A DNA stretch of 64,000 nucleotides. It comes from Olleya sp. Hel_I_94. Its GTDB lineage: Bacteria > Bacteroidota > Bacteroidia > Flavobacteriales > Flavobacteriaceae. The stretch spans positions 1,493,001 to 1,557,000 of the forward strand of contig NZ_VISI01000002.1 in assembly GCF_007827365.1 (NCBI RefSeq), written 5' to 3'. Both the position numbers and the translations under genes were made by a program. Position 1 is the stretch's first letter; each line of letters begins with the position of its first letter. This document shows positions 44,524 to 54,629 of the stretch, piece by piece. The notes under the pieces were generated by a model. That model ran no database searches, was not told the origin of the DNA, and saw only the letters and a program-made list of their open reading frames with translations.

Positions 44524-46443
44524 CTATGTCAAATCTTTTAAATCAATTCCTGCTTTCTCTGCTAAATCTCTAATTTGCTTAACGGTGTTTTCTTTATCTA
44601 TTCTATTAGGAAAAACAGTTTGAAACATCTCTGTTAATTTATAATTCAATAAAGGTTCATCTATTATTTTTATCAGGGCTTCATGTTGGTTTATTATATC
44701 TATTGCGACTTCTGGATTAACTATATCTTCATTAATGAATGAATTAAGCCAATCTATTGTCTCCTGAATTTTTTCTTTAGCAAAATCTCCCATTAGTCCA
44801 TCATCAACAAAAAAAGAATCAGCCAGTAAATCTGTTATGTTAGCACCAAAAGATTTCTGAGGCTTTTCAGGGTCATCATCTTTAAACACTTTAATAATTG
44901 AATTTTCTAACTTTTTCAAATAAGTAATATTGTTATTTGGAATATCTGATAGTGTTAATGCATCGTGTGTTGTAAAAACAATTTGGATAGTTGGTTTTTG
45001 ATTTAATTCATTAAAGAGTTCTGGTAAAATTTCAGTTATAGATTTAATAAATTTTTTCTTCCAAGTTGCATGATACCCTGTCTCAGGTTCATCCAACAAT
45101 AATAAATACTGTTTATGTTGTCTTATATGTTGTTCTCCTTTTCTAACAAAGGAATATATAGAACTATAAAAATTCAATAAGGATTGTTCTCCTGTAGAAA
45201 GTCTTTTTTCAGGAAAAATATTAAATATCCTAAACTCAAATTGAATGTATTGAATAGACTCATGAACATTTTGATATAATTTGATAAATGTCTTTAAAAA
45301 ATCTTCTGATGGATCTTTTTTAACAGATAAGTTTAGCTCATTTGGCTTTTCAAAAATGAATATTTCTGTGTTTTTAAATAAAAAATTATATAGATTCCAA
45401 ATAGCTAAAAAGCGCTTTATCGTTTGAATCGCATGATTCTTCATTTGACCAAACTCAAATCCGCCTGCAATTTTAGAAATCGGATAGGATTCTATTTTTT
45501 TTATAAGTTCCTCTGTCTTATCGAAAGTTATCTCTACTTTTTCTTCTAAGAACCTATATAACGGACCATCAATATTATCCAATCTTTTCTTAAGAAATAC
45601 TAGTAGTTTTTTATCAAAATCTTCAGCATCTAAAATATCTTGAAATCCAAAATTATTTCCATTAGAATTAGTTTGTGCAAAAGTGTCATCTGTTACTAAT
45701 AACGAAAGAATAAAAACTTCAAAATTATTTAGGAAATTAAAATTACCATGAATTGCAGTCTCATTAGAAATTGCATAATGATTCCACAACATTTCTAATT
45801 GCTTATTAATATATTTTCCAATTGTTGCATCTCTGTAAAAATCGGAATTTAAAAATGTAGATTTATTTACTTGATTAACTTTAATCACTAAATTTTCATA
45901 AAAAGGTATATCTTGATAATTCTTTTGAAGAAATTGACCTTTACCATTTAAAAAAAACACTTGCCTAAGTATAGTGTCATAATAATAATCTTCTAGACTG
46001 TCTTTAATAAGATTAGATTGACTAATTACACTCGAAATACTTTTTAAATTATAATCAATATGTGTAGAATAGTAAAGTGGATATAATTCTTCACTGGCGC
46101 CAAGAGCGTCATATTTAAAATCTGTTTTAAATGCAATTTTTGATTGATTATTAATAATAATCTTATCGTCATCCAAATAAATGGAGATGATTTCACATTT
46201 TGTATCTCTATTAAGAACACTCATAATAGATGTTTTACCTACACCATTATTACCTACAATAGCACTTATATTAGAAATCTTATCTCCAAAAAAGTTTTTA
46301 ATATATTTTGGATTCTCTTTTTTTTCAATATTTAATTTATCATCAATTAACTTGAAATCGAAAATAAAGGTCCCTCCAAAATTAAAATATTCTGGTTTTT
46401 GCAGTAAGAAATGATTATCTATATATAATGCTAATAATTCCAT
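44524..46443 (-). CDS. SMC/OLD-like AAA ATPase, PtuA-like
   Basis: 639 residues. Walker A GNNGVGKT at 64-71, an ABC signature LSTGEQSLLNFYSS, Walker B LLLLDEPETGYHA and the H-loop FTTHDALTLSDIPNN, in the usual order of AAA_15/21 ATPases. With the adjacent HNH gene it forms a Septu-type pair: the ATPase senses nucleotide state or phage and releases the nuclease. Adding AbiV, UDG-like and membrane genes downstream makes this an enlarged version. Confidence 0.87.
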   Translation of the reverse strand: MELLALYIDNHFLLQKPEYFNFGGTFIFDFKLIDDKLNIEKKENPKYIKNFFGDKISNISAIVGNNGVGKTSIMSVLNRDTKCEIISIYLDDDKIIINNQSKIAFKTDFKYDALGASEELYPLYYSTHIDYNLKSISSVISQSNLIKDSLEDYYYDTILRQVFFLNGKGQFLQKNYQDIPFYENLVIKVNQVNKSTFLNSDFYRDATIGKYINKQLEMLWNHYAISNETAIHGNFNFLNNFEVFILSLLVTDDTFAQTNSNGNNFGFQDILDAEDFDKKLLVFLKKRLDNIDGPLYRFLEEKVEITFDKTEELIKKIESYPISKIAGGFEFGQMKNHAIQTIKRFLAIWNLYNFLFKNTEIFIFEKPNELNLSVKKDPSEDFLKTFIKLYQNVHESIQYIQFEFRIFNIFPEKRLSTGEQSLLNFYSSIYSFVRKGEQHIRQHKQYLLLLDEPETGYHATWKKKFIKSITEILPELFNELNQKPTIQIVFTTHDALTLSDIPNNNITYLKKLENSIIKVFKDDDPEKPQKSFGANITDLLADSFFVDDGLMGDFAKEKIQETIDWLNSFINEDIVNPEVAIDIINQHEALIKIIDEPLLNYKLTEMFQTVFPNRIDKENTVKQIRDLAEKAGIDLKDLT

Positions 46444-46445
46444 TT

Positions 46446-46556
46446 TTATTTAGTCTTGTATTGTTCTTCCTCCATACCCAACTCTTGCTCTACCTCACCA
46501 ACAGTAACTTGCCATACATTATATAGTCAATAACCAATCTCTAAGAGTTTTAGGTT
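46446..46556 (-). pseudogene. 3' fragment of a second hsdS
   Basis: On the - strand this reads KTLRDWLLTI, a stop, then WQVTVGEVEQELGMEEEQYKTK after a frame change. This parallels the HsdS C-terminus LRDWLLPMLMNGQVTV and its LGMVAEDNAKYGK tail. The 46567-47469 gene therefore lies between two hsdS 3' ends. Confidence 0.72.
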
Positions 46557-46566
46557 TTGTGTCATA

Positions 46567-47469
46567 CTATTCTTCAATTTCATCAGTATTTACAATTAGC
46601 AAAAACTGAGGGTTATAGCCAACTGTAACTTTTGTCTGATCCTGAGTTCTATTTTTAAATTGACTTATCAGTTCTTCCGAGTTCGTATTCAATATTGGAA
46701 TTAAATCATCATCAAAAGTCTCTTCCAAACCAAAAGGAAACAAAAAAAAGAAATTTAGTTTGCCACTACTTTTAATTTTTTTGTACATTTTATTTATCTC
46801 TTCCGCCATGTTAATAGTGAAATATGAGAGTTCATGAAATGGAATCGCAAGATGTTTCTTTGTATCTCTGTGAAAATAAAATAGATGCCGAAAATATCTT
46901 AAATTATATAATTTAGGGTCAATTCTCATCCCATCATTAAAGTGGTAATCTGTAAATTTTTTACTTTGGAGCATTTTAACTGAATACGCTGAAGCTACTG
47001 TTATTCCCATACTTTTTTTATCAAATGAAGTCACAGAATTATAATGATTTTCTAAAACCAAACTATTCGCAACAATATGATTAAAAAAAGCATACATAGC
47101 TAAACTTGAATTTCCTTTTGAATATTTTATTAAATCTTCTGTTTGTCCAAAATGCATAGAATCGTACTTACTAGATACATTTTTACCAAACAATCTTTTA
47201 GCTTGTATAAAAAGTCGAACATATTTACCTTTCTTTTTATTCCCAATAACTAATTCAAAGTCGTATCCTTTTAATGATTCTTCGCTACCAGAAATCATTT
47301 GAATATTTTCAATTTCAGCACAAAAACATTTAATAATTTCTTTTAAAGCCATTGTAGTTAAAGCTTCCTCTCTAACCTCAAATATTTTAAATCCTTTTCC
47401 GTTTGGGACTGGTTCTAATTCATCCCATACTTTATAAGCTGCTTTTTTTAAGGTATCTTCTAATATCAT
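46567..47469 (-). CDS. Unknown protein in the hsd locus, possible nuclease fold
   Basis: 300 residues. GYDFELVIGNKKKGKYVRLFIQAKRL (about 68-93) has an acidic residue followed by Q-x-K, compatible with a degenerate PD-(D/E)xK fold. The sequence resembles DUF6615-type proteins, but I am not sure. The start overlaps the end of hsdS by 4 bases. It lies between hsdS and an hsdS fragment, so it is probably a defence gene acquired into the locus. Confidence 0.62.
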   Translation of the reverse strand: MILEDTLKKAAYKVWDELEPVPNGKGFKIFEVREEALTTMALKEIIKCFCAEIENIQMISGSEESLKGYDFELVIGNKKKGKYVRLFIQAKRLFGKNVSSKYDSMHFGQTEDLIKYSKGNSSLAMYAFFNHIVANSLVLENHYNSVTSFDKKSMGITVASAYSVKMLQSKKFTDYHFNDGMRIDPKLYNLRYFRHLFYFHRDTKKHLAIPFHELSYFTINMAEEINKMYKKIKSSGKLNFFFLFPFGLEETFDDDLIPILNTNSEELISQFKNRTQDQTKVTVGYNPQFLLIVNTDEIEE

Positions 47470-48716
47470 TCTTTTCCATATTTAGCATTATCCTCCGCAA
47501 CCATACCCAAAGTAGCATCACTATTTACATCATGAGATTGCTTCGTACCTCGCAATGACGCAACAGTAACCTGCCCATTCATTAACATAGGCAACAACCA
47601 ATCTCTAAGCTCTGAGAGTTTTTGGTTTTCTAATTGGTTTATTAGTATTTTATTTATTGAAGCCTCTATTTGATGTGAGAAGTTATTCAGTATTTCTTCA
47701 GTAGGCTTGATAGTTTTAATTGCTGAAAAATCACCTTTATTCATATTAGAAAATGTGCTTCCCGAACTAGCTTTAGCAAACTTGAAATAATCCTTTAAAT
47801 AGAAATATAAGTAATATCTAATTTCATGATTTTTGCAAATTATAGAATTTATTTGTTGATTTGTTTGAGAATCTTTTGTCACAAAACCTACTAAACCTGG
47901 ACTTGCGATACAAGTGACACAGATACTTCCTTTTGGTAAGAATTTATTTGGATTTTGATTTCCTCCAAGTTCAGATAATGTTTGTTCTGTTTCTGTTATA
48001 TGCATATTACCTCTAATATCTCCAATAGTGATAAAAGGTATTTCTCCATTATAAAATTCATCTTTTTTTGTTGACGGTGTTTTCCCTGTTACTATATTTG
48101 ATTCAACACTTTCCAAATTTTTCACCTCCCAACCCTCAGGAATCTCACGTTTCAATGCTTCATTAAAAACCATGTTGCCACCAGACGATTTATAAGGTTT
48201 ACCATTAGCATCAGGAAAATCAAACTGTACAAACCAATAATCGTACAGCGTTTTTGCCATCGCTTCTAATTCTTGGTTTATTTTGTTATTGACTTCTATT
48301 TTGGCGTCTAAATCGGAAAGGACTTTGGCTATATGTTTTTGGGTTGATAGATTTGGTAACTTTATTGGAATATCATAATAAGCACCAAAAGTCATACTAG
48401 GCACTCCTGTTCCTGAATTAAGATGATTTAAATCTAATAAAGTTAAATAACGGTATAAATAGTAAGGCTCTGCTTTACTTTTATCAATTATTGAATAATA
48501 AATAGTATCAACAGTCCAAAAAGATTCATTTACGTATTGAATGTTACTTAGAGTTCCTTTTCTAGGTAATAAAATACTTTCTCCTTGGAAAAGAGATTCA
48601 TCTACATACCTCATCAATCCTCCACTACCATAAACAGGTATTTCGCCTTCTGATAAATGCTTATAATCTCTACCATTCTTTATTTCAAGTAGGTCTTTTA
48701 ACTTATATTCAGTCAT
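47466..48716 (-). CDS. hsdS: Type I restriction-modification specificity subunit HsdS
   Basis: 416 residues. Two target-recognition domains (about 1-160 and 190-370) alternate with conserved helices; LDAKIEVNNKINQELEAMAKTLYDYWFVQFDFPD is the central conserved region and LSELRDWLLPMLMNGQV the C-terminal one. It gives the HsdM/HsdR complex its sequence specificity. The start overlaps hsdM by 8 bases. The last 35 residues are odd: SLRGTKQSHD is the translation of a REP-type repeat inserted in frame. Confidence 0.92.
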   Translation of the reverse strand: MTEYKLKDLLEIKNGRDYKHLSEGEIPVYGSGGLMRYVDESLFQGESILLPRKGTLSNIQYVNESFWTVDTIYYSIIDKSKAEPYYLYRYLTLLDLNHLNSGTGVPSMTFGAYYDIPIKLPNLSTQKHIAKVLSDLDAKIEVNNKINQELEAMAKTLYDYWFVQFDFPDANGKPYKSSGGNMVFNEALKREIPEGWEVKNLESVESNIVTGKTPSTKKDEFYNGEIPFITIGDIRGNMHITETEQTLSELGGNQNPNKFLPKGSICVTCIASPGLVGFVTKDSQTNQQINSIICKNHEIRYYLYFYLKDYFKFAKASSGSTFSNMNKGDFSAIKTIKPTEEILNNFSHQIEASINKILINQLENQKLSELRDWLLPMLMNGQVTVASLRGTKQSHDVNSDATLGMVAEDNAKYGKE

Positions 48717-50334
48717 ATTTCAAACTCTTCAAATTATTCTGAATCTCTTTTTCCAAAGTTTTTGACTCTGCAAAAAGCATTTCTAAATTGCTTTCAAAAC
48801 CATTCATTTTAGTTTTAAATTCTTCTGCAGTAATATCTATATATTCAATTTTAACTTCAAAATATTGTCCTGCGCTTAGGCTGTAGTTTTTAGCTTTTAT
48901 ATCCTCATAAGACACCACAACAGATAAATCGTCTTTGGCTTCTTTCGCATTAAAAACATTTATAATTTGTTGCTCTTCAGCTTCGCTTAATACTGTTTTT
49001 TGGTTTTTGCCTTCTTTTACCTTGGTTCCTAAATTAGACGCATCTACCAAAACCACATCTTTGGTATTGGTTTTATCTAAAAACAGAATACTAACGTTGG
49101 TTCCTGTGGTTGCAAAAATATTAGAAGGCATAGATACTACACCTGCTAGCATTTTGCTTTCTACTAGTTTTTGTCTAATTTTTTTATCGATACCAGATTG
49201 TGCAGTTATAAAACCTGTTGGCACTACAATAGCTGCTTTACCTTTGGCTGTTAAACTATACATAATGTGCTGTATAAACAGCAAGTAAATAGCCATAGAG
49301 TCTTTCTTGCTTTTTGGTATGTTTGGTATGCCTGCAAAAAAGCGTTCTTTATTGGCTTTACTGTCTAAATCGGCGCTGTAATCGCTAAAGTCTAGTTTAA
49401 ATGGCGGGTTGGAAACAATATAATCAAACTGTTCTAATTGTCCGTTGTCTTGTTTGTGATACGGACTTAAAATGGTATTGCCTTGTATAATGTTTTGTAT
49501 GGAATGTACCAGATTGTTTAAAATAAGGTTTAAACGCAATAAGGCAGACGATTTTTGTGAGATGTCTTGCGAGTAAATGGTACACTTATCTTCGCCAATG
49601 GCGTGTGCAATATTCATTAACAAGGTTCCCGATCCTGCACTTGGATCGTAACAGGTTACGTTGTTTACATCGTCTCCTGTAACCAAACAAGCTGCCATAA
49701 TTTTAGCTACAGCGTGTGGTGTAAAATACTCGGCGTATTTACCTCCTGCGTTGCTATTATAGTCTACAATTAGATACTCGAAAATAGTGGCAAAAAAATC
49801 GAATTTCTGGGTGAATATATGCTCGAAACTAAAACCAACTAGTTTGTTTACTAAGGCTTTGCAGAAGTCATCCTTTTTATCGGTAACATATTTACTTAGG
49901 TTTTCAAACAGGACTACTTTTTCACCTCCTTGTGTGAGTACCGAGAAAATATCGATATTATCTTTGGCGACACTTACTAAGGTTTCATCAAAAATATCCG
50001 CAAAATTGTCTTTGTTTTGTTGCTCGAATAAACGCGACAATAAGTTTTTGGGTGCAATGGTTGCGGTGTTTTCGCTTATTTGCATGGTTAGCATTTCTAA
50101 ATCATCATCAGAATACTTTTTAAGGGCTTCGTCAAAGTTATCCGCTTTTGCTAAGTCGGGTTCTAATTGTTTCAACTCGTAAACGTATTTATCGTTTAAG
50201 AATTTATATAGAAATACTTGCGTGATTATTTTAAATTCGTTTCCGTCATTTCCTAAACCGTAATTGGCACATACGCTTTTAAGGTCGTCTATTAGTGCTT
50301 TGGTTTGGGTTTCAAATTGTGCTGTGCTTGTCAT
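48709..50334 (-). CDS. hsdM: Type I restriction-modification methyltransferase HsdM
   Basis: 541 residues. An N-terminal helical HsdM domain is followed by N6-adenine methyltransferase motifs: DPSAGSGTLLMNIA (motif I, about 221) and IVSNPPFKLDF (motif IV, about 299). It methylates adenine at the site chosen by HsdS. The length and motif order are standard. It sits in the order hsdR, rhuM-like, hsdM, hsdS on the - strand. Confidence 0.96.
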   Translation of the reverse strand: MTSTAQFETQTKALIDDLKSVCANYGLGNDGNEFKIITQVFLYKFLNDKYVYELKQLEPDLAKADNFDEALKKYSDDDLEMLTMQISENTATIAPKNLLSRLFEQQNKDNFADIFDETLVSVAKDNIDIFSVLTQGGEKVVLFENLSKYVTDKKDDFCKALVNKLVGFSFEHIFTQKFDFFATIFEYLIVDYNSNAGGKYAEYFTPHAVAKIMAACLVTGDDVNNVTCYDPSAGSGTLLMNIAHAIGEDKCTIYSQDISQKSSALLRLNLILNNLVHSIQNIIQGNTILSPYHKQDNGQLEQFDYIVSNPPFKLDFSDYSADLDSKANKERFFAGIPNIPKSKKDSMAIYLLFIQHIMYSLTAKGKAAIVVPTGFITAQSGIDKKIRQKLVESKMLAGVVSMPSNIFATTGTNVSILFLDKTNTKDVVLVDASNLGTKVKEGKNQKTVLSEAEEQQIINVFNAKEAKDDLSVVVSYEDIKAKNYSLSAGQYFEVKIEYIDITAEEFKTKMNGFESNLEMLFAESKTLEKEIQNNLKSLKYD

Positions 50335-50353
50335 TATATTTAATCTCTCTTTT

Positions 50354-51343
50354 TTAATTGCTATTATTTCTATTTAATACACTAATTACTAAACGTGTTA
50401 CGGTTTGCATTTCTTCTGGCTTACTTGAAGCAATAAAAAGGGTTAAACTTGCTAAGGTATCATTACTAATTATGGGTTGCTGCTCACTATTAAACAACAT
50501 ATTGTTTTGTTGTAAAAACTTTAAAAAACAAGCTGCTGCAATACGTTTATTACCATCTACAAATGAGTGGTTTTTCACTATAAAATATAAAAGCATGGTT
50601 GCCTTTTCTTCTATGCTTGGGTAAAAATCGTCGTCTCCAAATCCTTTTGCTATTTGCGCCACAGAACTCTGGAAGCTTTTATCTTTTTCTTTTCCAAAAA
50701 CATCAGAATCAAACTCGGTTAGCATTTCATTAATTATCTCCTGATAATCTTCTAAAATTGGGTAATTAGCTTCTGTTGTCGTTAATCCTTTAGCGTCTAA
50801 TTCTTCATGATCATAGTCATCTAACAGGCTTAATCCTTTAGCAAAAGTTTCTAATATTATGCTATCTGAAGCCTTTTCTTCAATAGCTTTGCTTACCGTT
50901 CTGGTTAGAATATGTATGCCATCTTTTAATAGCTTTACTTCTTGTTCTTTTTGCTCTAATCGTTTTTGGTTAATAGTATATCCTTTTACCAAATGGTCTT
51001 TTAAAATACTATTTGCCCATATTCTAAATTGTGTTCCTCTTTGTGATTTAACTCTATAACCTACAGATATTATGACATCTAGATTATAATGTTCTACATC
51101 TCTAGTAACTTCTCTATCTCCTTCTTTTTGAACTGTCGCATATTTTGCGACAGTTCCTTCTTTACTTAATTCGCCTTCTTTAAAAACATTAGTTAAATGT
51201 TTACCAATAGTCTTAACATCCCTATCAAATAAATTAGCAAGTTGATTTCTATTTAACCAAACAGTTTCTTTTTGAAGATTAACTTGTAGTTCAGTTGTTC
51301 CATCATCAGATTGATATATTTCTATTTGATTTTGTTCTTTCAT
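50354..51343 (-). CDS. RhuM-family protein with a Fic/Doc domain
   Basis: 329 residues. The N-terminus (EIYQSDDGTTELQVNLQKET, then LANLFDRDVKTIGKHL) is the RhuM domain and carries a DNA-binding-like helix-turn-helix. The C-terminus has the Fic motif HSFVDGNKR at 259-267, which transfers AMP or phosphate to proteins. Such genes are frequently inside type I loci, between hsdR and hsdM as here. Fic activity can be toxic; the partner may be a neighbour. Confidence 0.9.
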   Translation of the reverse strand: MKEQNQIEIYQSDDGTTELQVNLQKETVWLNRNQLANLFDRDVKTIGKHLTNVFKEGELSKEGTVAKYATVQKEGDREVTRDVEHYNLDVIISVGYRVKSQRGTQFRIWANSILKDHLVKGYTINQKRLEQKEQEVKLLKDGIHILTRTVSKAIEEKASDSIILETFAKGLSLLDDYDHEELDAKGLTTTEANYPILEDYQEIINEMLTEFDSDVFGKEKDKSFQSSVAQIAKGFGDDDFYPSIEEKATMLLYFIVKNHSFVDGNKRIAAACFLKFLQQNNMLFNSEQQPIISNDTLASLTLFIASSKPEEMQTVTRLVISVLNRNNSN

Positions 51344-51393
51344 TTTACTTTATAACTTCTATTGTTTTATGATAGTTTCTTTATTAGTTCCCA

Positions 51394-54300
51394 TTAAGCA
51401 ACGTTACCATTATATTCATTCATATATTCTTTAACAATTAAACTATTAATCCGTCTCACATCTGTGGTGTTAATGTCAATCTTTTGCTCTTTTTTAAATT
51501 GGCTTACTACTAAACGCATCATCATTTTTTCTACATAACTCTCGTTTTCTAATAACTTAGAATTTTGCAAAATCTCTTTATCTACAGCTGTTTTTAATCC
51601 TTTTAAGGCTTCAAATAATTTGCGCTCGCTATCGGTTAATGGGTCTTTTTCCATTAAGCGTTTATGAATACGAGCATACTTAGCATCATAATCATATTTC
51701 GCTTTCAGTAATTGGTTTTCACGCTCTAGCTTTTTTGCTTTGTCATAGATTTCGTTTAAAGCTTTTATGTTTGCTTCCATTTCTTCTTTAGTGACTTCGC
51801 TTAAATTCTTCTTTTTAAACAAACGCTCTAGTTCTTCTCGTAAGGAAATAAAGATAGGATCTTTCTGGTCGAAGTTCCCCCCTAACATTTCTCTAGTTTT
51901 ACCTAATATGTTTTTCAGTTCGTCTGCCAAAACCATTTCTTCCTCTTTCACTTTAGTAAAAGCAAAAATGACATCTTCTAAGGCGGTGTTTAAAATGTTA
52001 TCGGTATCTACATTGTTTTCTAATGCAATTCTTGTATTTATTAAGGCTAATCTATCGTTAGTCAATCGTGCTAAAACAGATAGTTTTCTAAAGTCTAATT
52101 TTTCGAGTAATTCAAAATTACCAGACAAACGAATAAGGTTATATAATTCTTTTGAATTGTTTAAGACTTTAGCTATTTGACGAATTTCGGAACGTTCATT
52201 TATTTCTGAAATTTGCTCGCCAAAAACAGTAGCGTTAGTCGTATCGTATTTAAATAAAACATCTTTAATTTCTTCAATCTCTTCTTTTATTTCTTCAGGT
52301 TTTTTGAACAGATTAGAATAATGTTGCATCTCATCTCCTAACTCGCTTTGTAACTCGTTAAAGTAATCTTGATTGGTTTTATCAAACTCTTTTTGAATGT
52401 CTGCAAAATCAACAACATAACCGTATTTATGCGTTTTGTAAGTTCTATTAACACGTGTAAGTGTTTGCAGTAGATTATGTGATTTAATTTTTCTTCCTAT
52501 GTATAGTTTCTTTAATCGTTTGGCATCAAAACCAGTCAATAACATATTATACACAAATAGAAAATCGAGTTTACCTACCTTAAAATCGGACACCCAATCT
52601 CTACGATCTTGTTTAGTACCAATATCATGTAAAATAACCTGAGCTTTGTTTACTTTACTTTCTTCCTTTTTCTTGTTGCCATAACTAGCAGGTTCTTCTG
52701 CTGCATAATCCAATAAAGATGCTTTTTTATCAGCATAAGTTTCTTGAAAAATATCATACATCATTTTAGCTTGATCAGATGAATCGCAAACTACCATTCC
52801 ACCAATACTATTATCTCCCATAGAAATTCTAGCTTGCTCCATATCTTTTACAATATAGTCCAGCATAGGTTCTACAAAACGATAATCGGCAAAGAGCTTT
52901 TTCTTATCAATATTACCCTGCAATACCTTTATATTTTCTAAAGCTTCTTTTAACACTAGCTTGTAATTGGTTTCAATTTCTTCACGAATTAATCGTAAAG
53001 TGTAACCATCTTTAATAGATAGATTGTAATAGTATTTATGAATATAATCACCAAATAAGGTCTTAGAATTATATTCTGACCCCAATAAAGGTGTTCCCGT
53101 TAATCCTATTTTAATGGAATGCTTATCGGCTAGTTCTAAATTAGCTAAAAAGCTTCCTTTTGGATTATAACTACGATGTACTTCATCTAAAAAGAAAACA
53201 CGCTGTATGCTTAAATTGTAATCGTTGTTTTTTATAACATCAGGATCGTCCTTAAACTTCTGAATATTAACAACGGTTATTTCTGCTTTACCAGAATTAT
53301 TATGTATAACCTGAGTGGATTTAATATCTCTACTAAAAGCTTCTCTACTATCTATTGTATGTACTTTTAAGCCACGTGCATTAAACTCTTTTGCTGCTTG
53401 TACTAATAAATCTAAACGGTCTACAATAAAGTAAAACTTAGGCACAATAGTTTTCTGCTGAAAGTAATGCGTTAAATGTTTAACATTAAAAAATGCTAAG
53501 GCTGTTTTACCAGAACCTTGTGTATGCCAAATGATTCCTTTTTTTACACCATTTTCCAAATTGTTTTCTATCGCTTTGGTAGCAAATAGTTGAGGGTAAC
53601 GCATAATATGTTTTTCTAAACCTTTTTCTTCCTCAACATAAGCAAAAGCATATCGTAATATGAATTTTAAACGATCACGTTGAAATAAGGATGTAGAAAT
53701 AGAATTTGTTGCCGTATTTGGATCTTTATTAGATTGATATTCCTTTGAGTTTTTAATACTTAAAAGATTGGTATCCTTTAAAACAAAGGTTTCAACTTCT
53801 TCTGATAAAGATTTTAGTGTCGTAATTAAATCGAAAGTTTCTTCTTCTCTAAAATAATTGAATATTGGTTTTCTATAATTTGTAGTACTATAAAACGCAC
53901 CTTCTAGCATTTGTGTATCGTCCTCACTATACTTCATGTTATTAGAAAACACCATGAGTTGTGTTAGATTGATGAATTTTCGGAACTTTCTATTCTGAAA
54001 ACGACGTTGCATTCTATTGTGTTCATCACGAACACCATTTCTATTATTCGGCTTTTTAACTTCTATAAAAACCAAAGGCATTCCATTAATTAAAAGAATA
54101 ATATCTGGTCTAAACGTTTCGTCGTCTTTTTTATATGGTAATTCCGTAACCACATGAAATGAGTTATTATCGAAATTTTCAAAATCTATAAGCTTAACAC
54201 CTGACTGATCTATTAATTTGTTATAAAATGCACGTCCTAAATCTTCATTTTCTAAGGATATAGAAATATCATCATATACTTTTTGAATGTCCTTTTCTGA

Positions 54301-54462
54301 CAGCTTCGGGTTTATCTTTTGAAGTTGCTCCTTAAAAATTGAAGTAAAAATGTTAGTGTTTTCATCCCATTGACTATCCTTCAAAGAAAGGTATGTATAA
54401 CCTAATTGAATTATGTGCAATATAGAAGGGATTTTAACTCTTGAATCTTCGTTGAAAATCAT
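51394..54462 (-). CDS. hsdR: Type I restriction endonuclease subunit HsdR
   Basis: 1022 residues. The N-terminal nuclease shows RPDIILLINGMPLVFIEVKKPNN (D...E-x-K, about 119-141). The helicase motor has HTQGSGKTALAFF (Walker A, about 312) and FFLDEVHRSY (DEVH box, about 430), with later motif VI-like LTRVNRTYK. The C-terminal 250 residues are helical and bind HsdM. It translocates and cuts unmethylated DNA. First gene of the locus, with a 50-bp gap to the rhuM-like gene. Confidence 0.96.
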   Translation of the reverse strand: MIFNEDSRVKIPSILHIIQLGYTYLSLKDSQWDENTNIFTSIFKEQLQKINPKLSEKDIQKVYDDISISLENEDLGRAFYNKLIDQSGVKLIDFENFDNNSFHVVTELPYKKDDETFRPDIILLINGMPLVFIEVKKPNNRNGVRDEHNRMQRRFQNRKFRKFINLTQLMVFSNNMKYSEDDTQMLEGAFYSTTNYRKPIFNYFREEETFDLITTLKSLSEEVETFVLKDTNLLSIKNSKEYQSNKDPNTATNSISTSLFQRDRLKFILRYAFAYVEEEKGLEKHIMRYPQLFATKAIENNLENGVKKGIIWHTQGSGKTALAFFNVKHLTHYFQQKTIVPKFYFIVDRLDLLVQAAKEFNARGLKVHTIDSREAFSRDIKSTQVIHNNSGKAEITVVNIQKFKDDPDVIKNNDYNLSIQRVFFLDEVHRSYNPKGSFLANLELADKHSIKIGLTGTPLLGSEYNSKTLFGDYIHKYYYNLSIKDGYTLRLIREEIETNYKLVLKEALENIKVLQGNIDKKKLFADYRFVEPMLDYIVKDMEQARISMGDNSIGGMVVCDSSDQAKMMYDIFQETYADKKASLLDYAAEEPASYGNKKKEESKVNKAQVILHDIGTKQDRRDWVSDFKVGKLDFLFVYNMLLTGFDAKRLKKLYIGRKIKSHNLLQTLTRVNRTYKTHKYGYVVDFADIQKEFDKTNQDYFNELQSELGDEMQHYSNLFKKPEEIKEEIEEIKDVLFKYDTTNATVFGEQISEINERSEIRQIAKVLNNSKELYNLIRLSGNFELLEKLDFRKLSVLARLTNDRLALINTRIALENNVDTDNILNTALEDVIFAFTKVKEEEMVLADELKNILGKTREMLGGNFDQKDPIFISLREELERLFKKKNLSEVTKEEMEANIKALNEIYDKAKKLERENQLLKAKYDYDAKYARIHKRLMEKDPLTDSERKLFEALKGLKTAVDKEILQNSKLLENESYVEKMMMRLVVSQFKKEQKIDINTTDVRRINSLIVKEYMNEYNGNVA

Positions 54463-54629
54463 AGCAAATCACTTATCTAAAGCTATTATTGTTAGATATA
54501 ATAACTTTAAATTTTTGTAAACGTTAGTAAGGGAAGTCTAAAGTAATAATCTTTTTTATTATAGACTTACGGTTTACCTCATTTGTTTATATTATTTGTG
54601 GTTTAGTTTGAATGTTTTAAAAAATCACT
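54463..54629. other. Gap between the hsd locus and the replication genes
   Basis: 167 bp, AT-rich, no gene or strong hairpin. It probably holds the hsdR promoter on the - strand. Confidence 0.3.
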
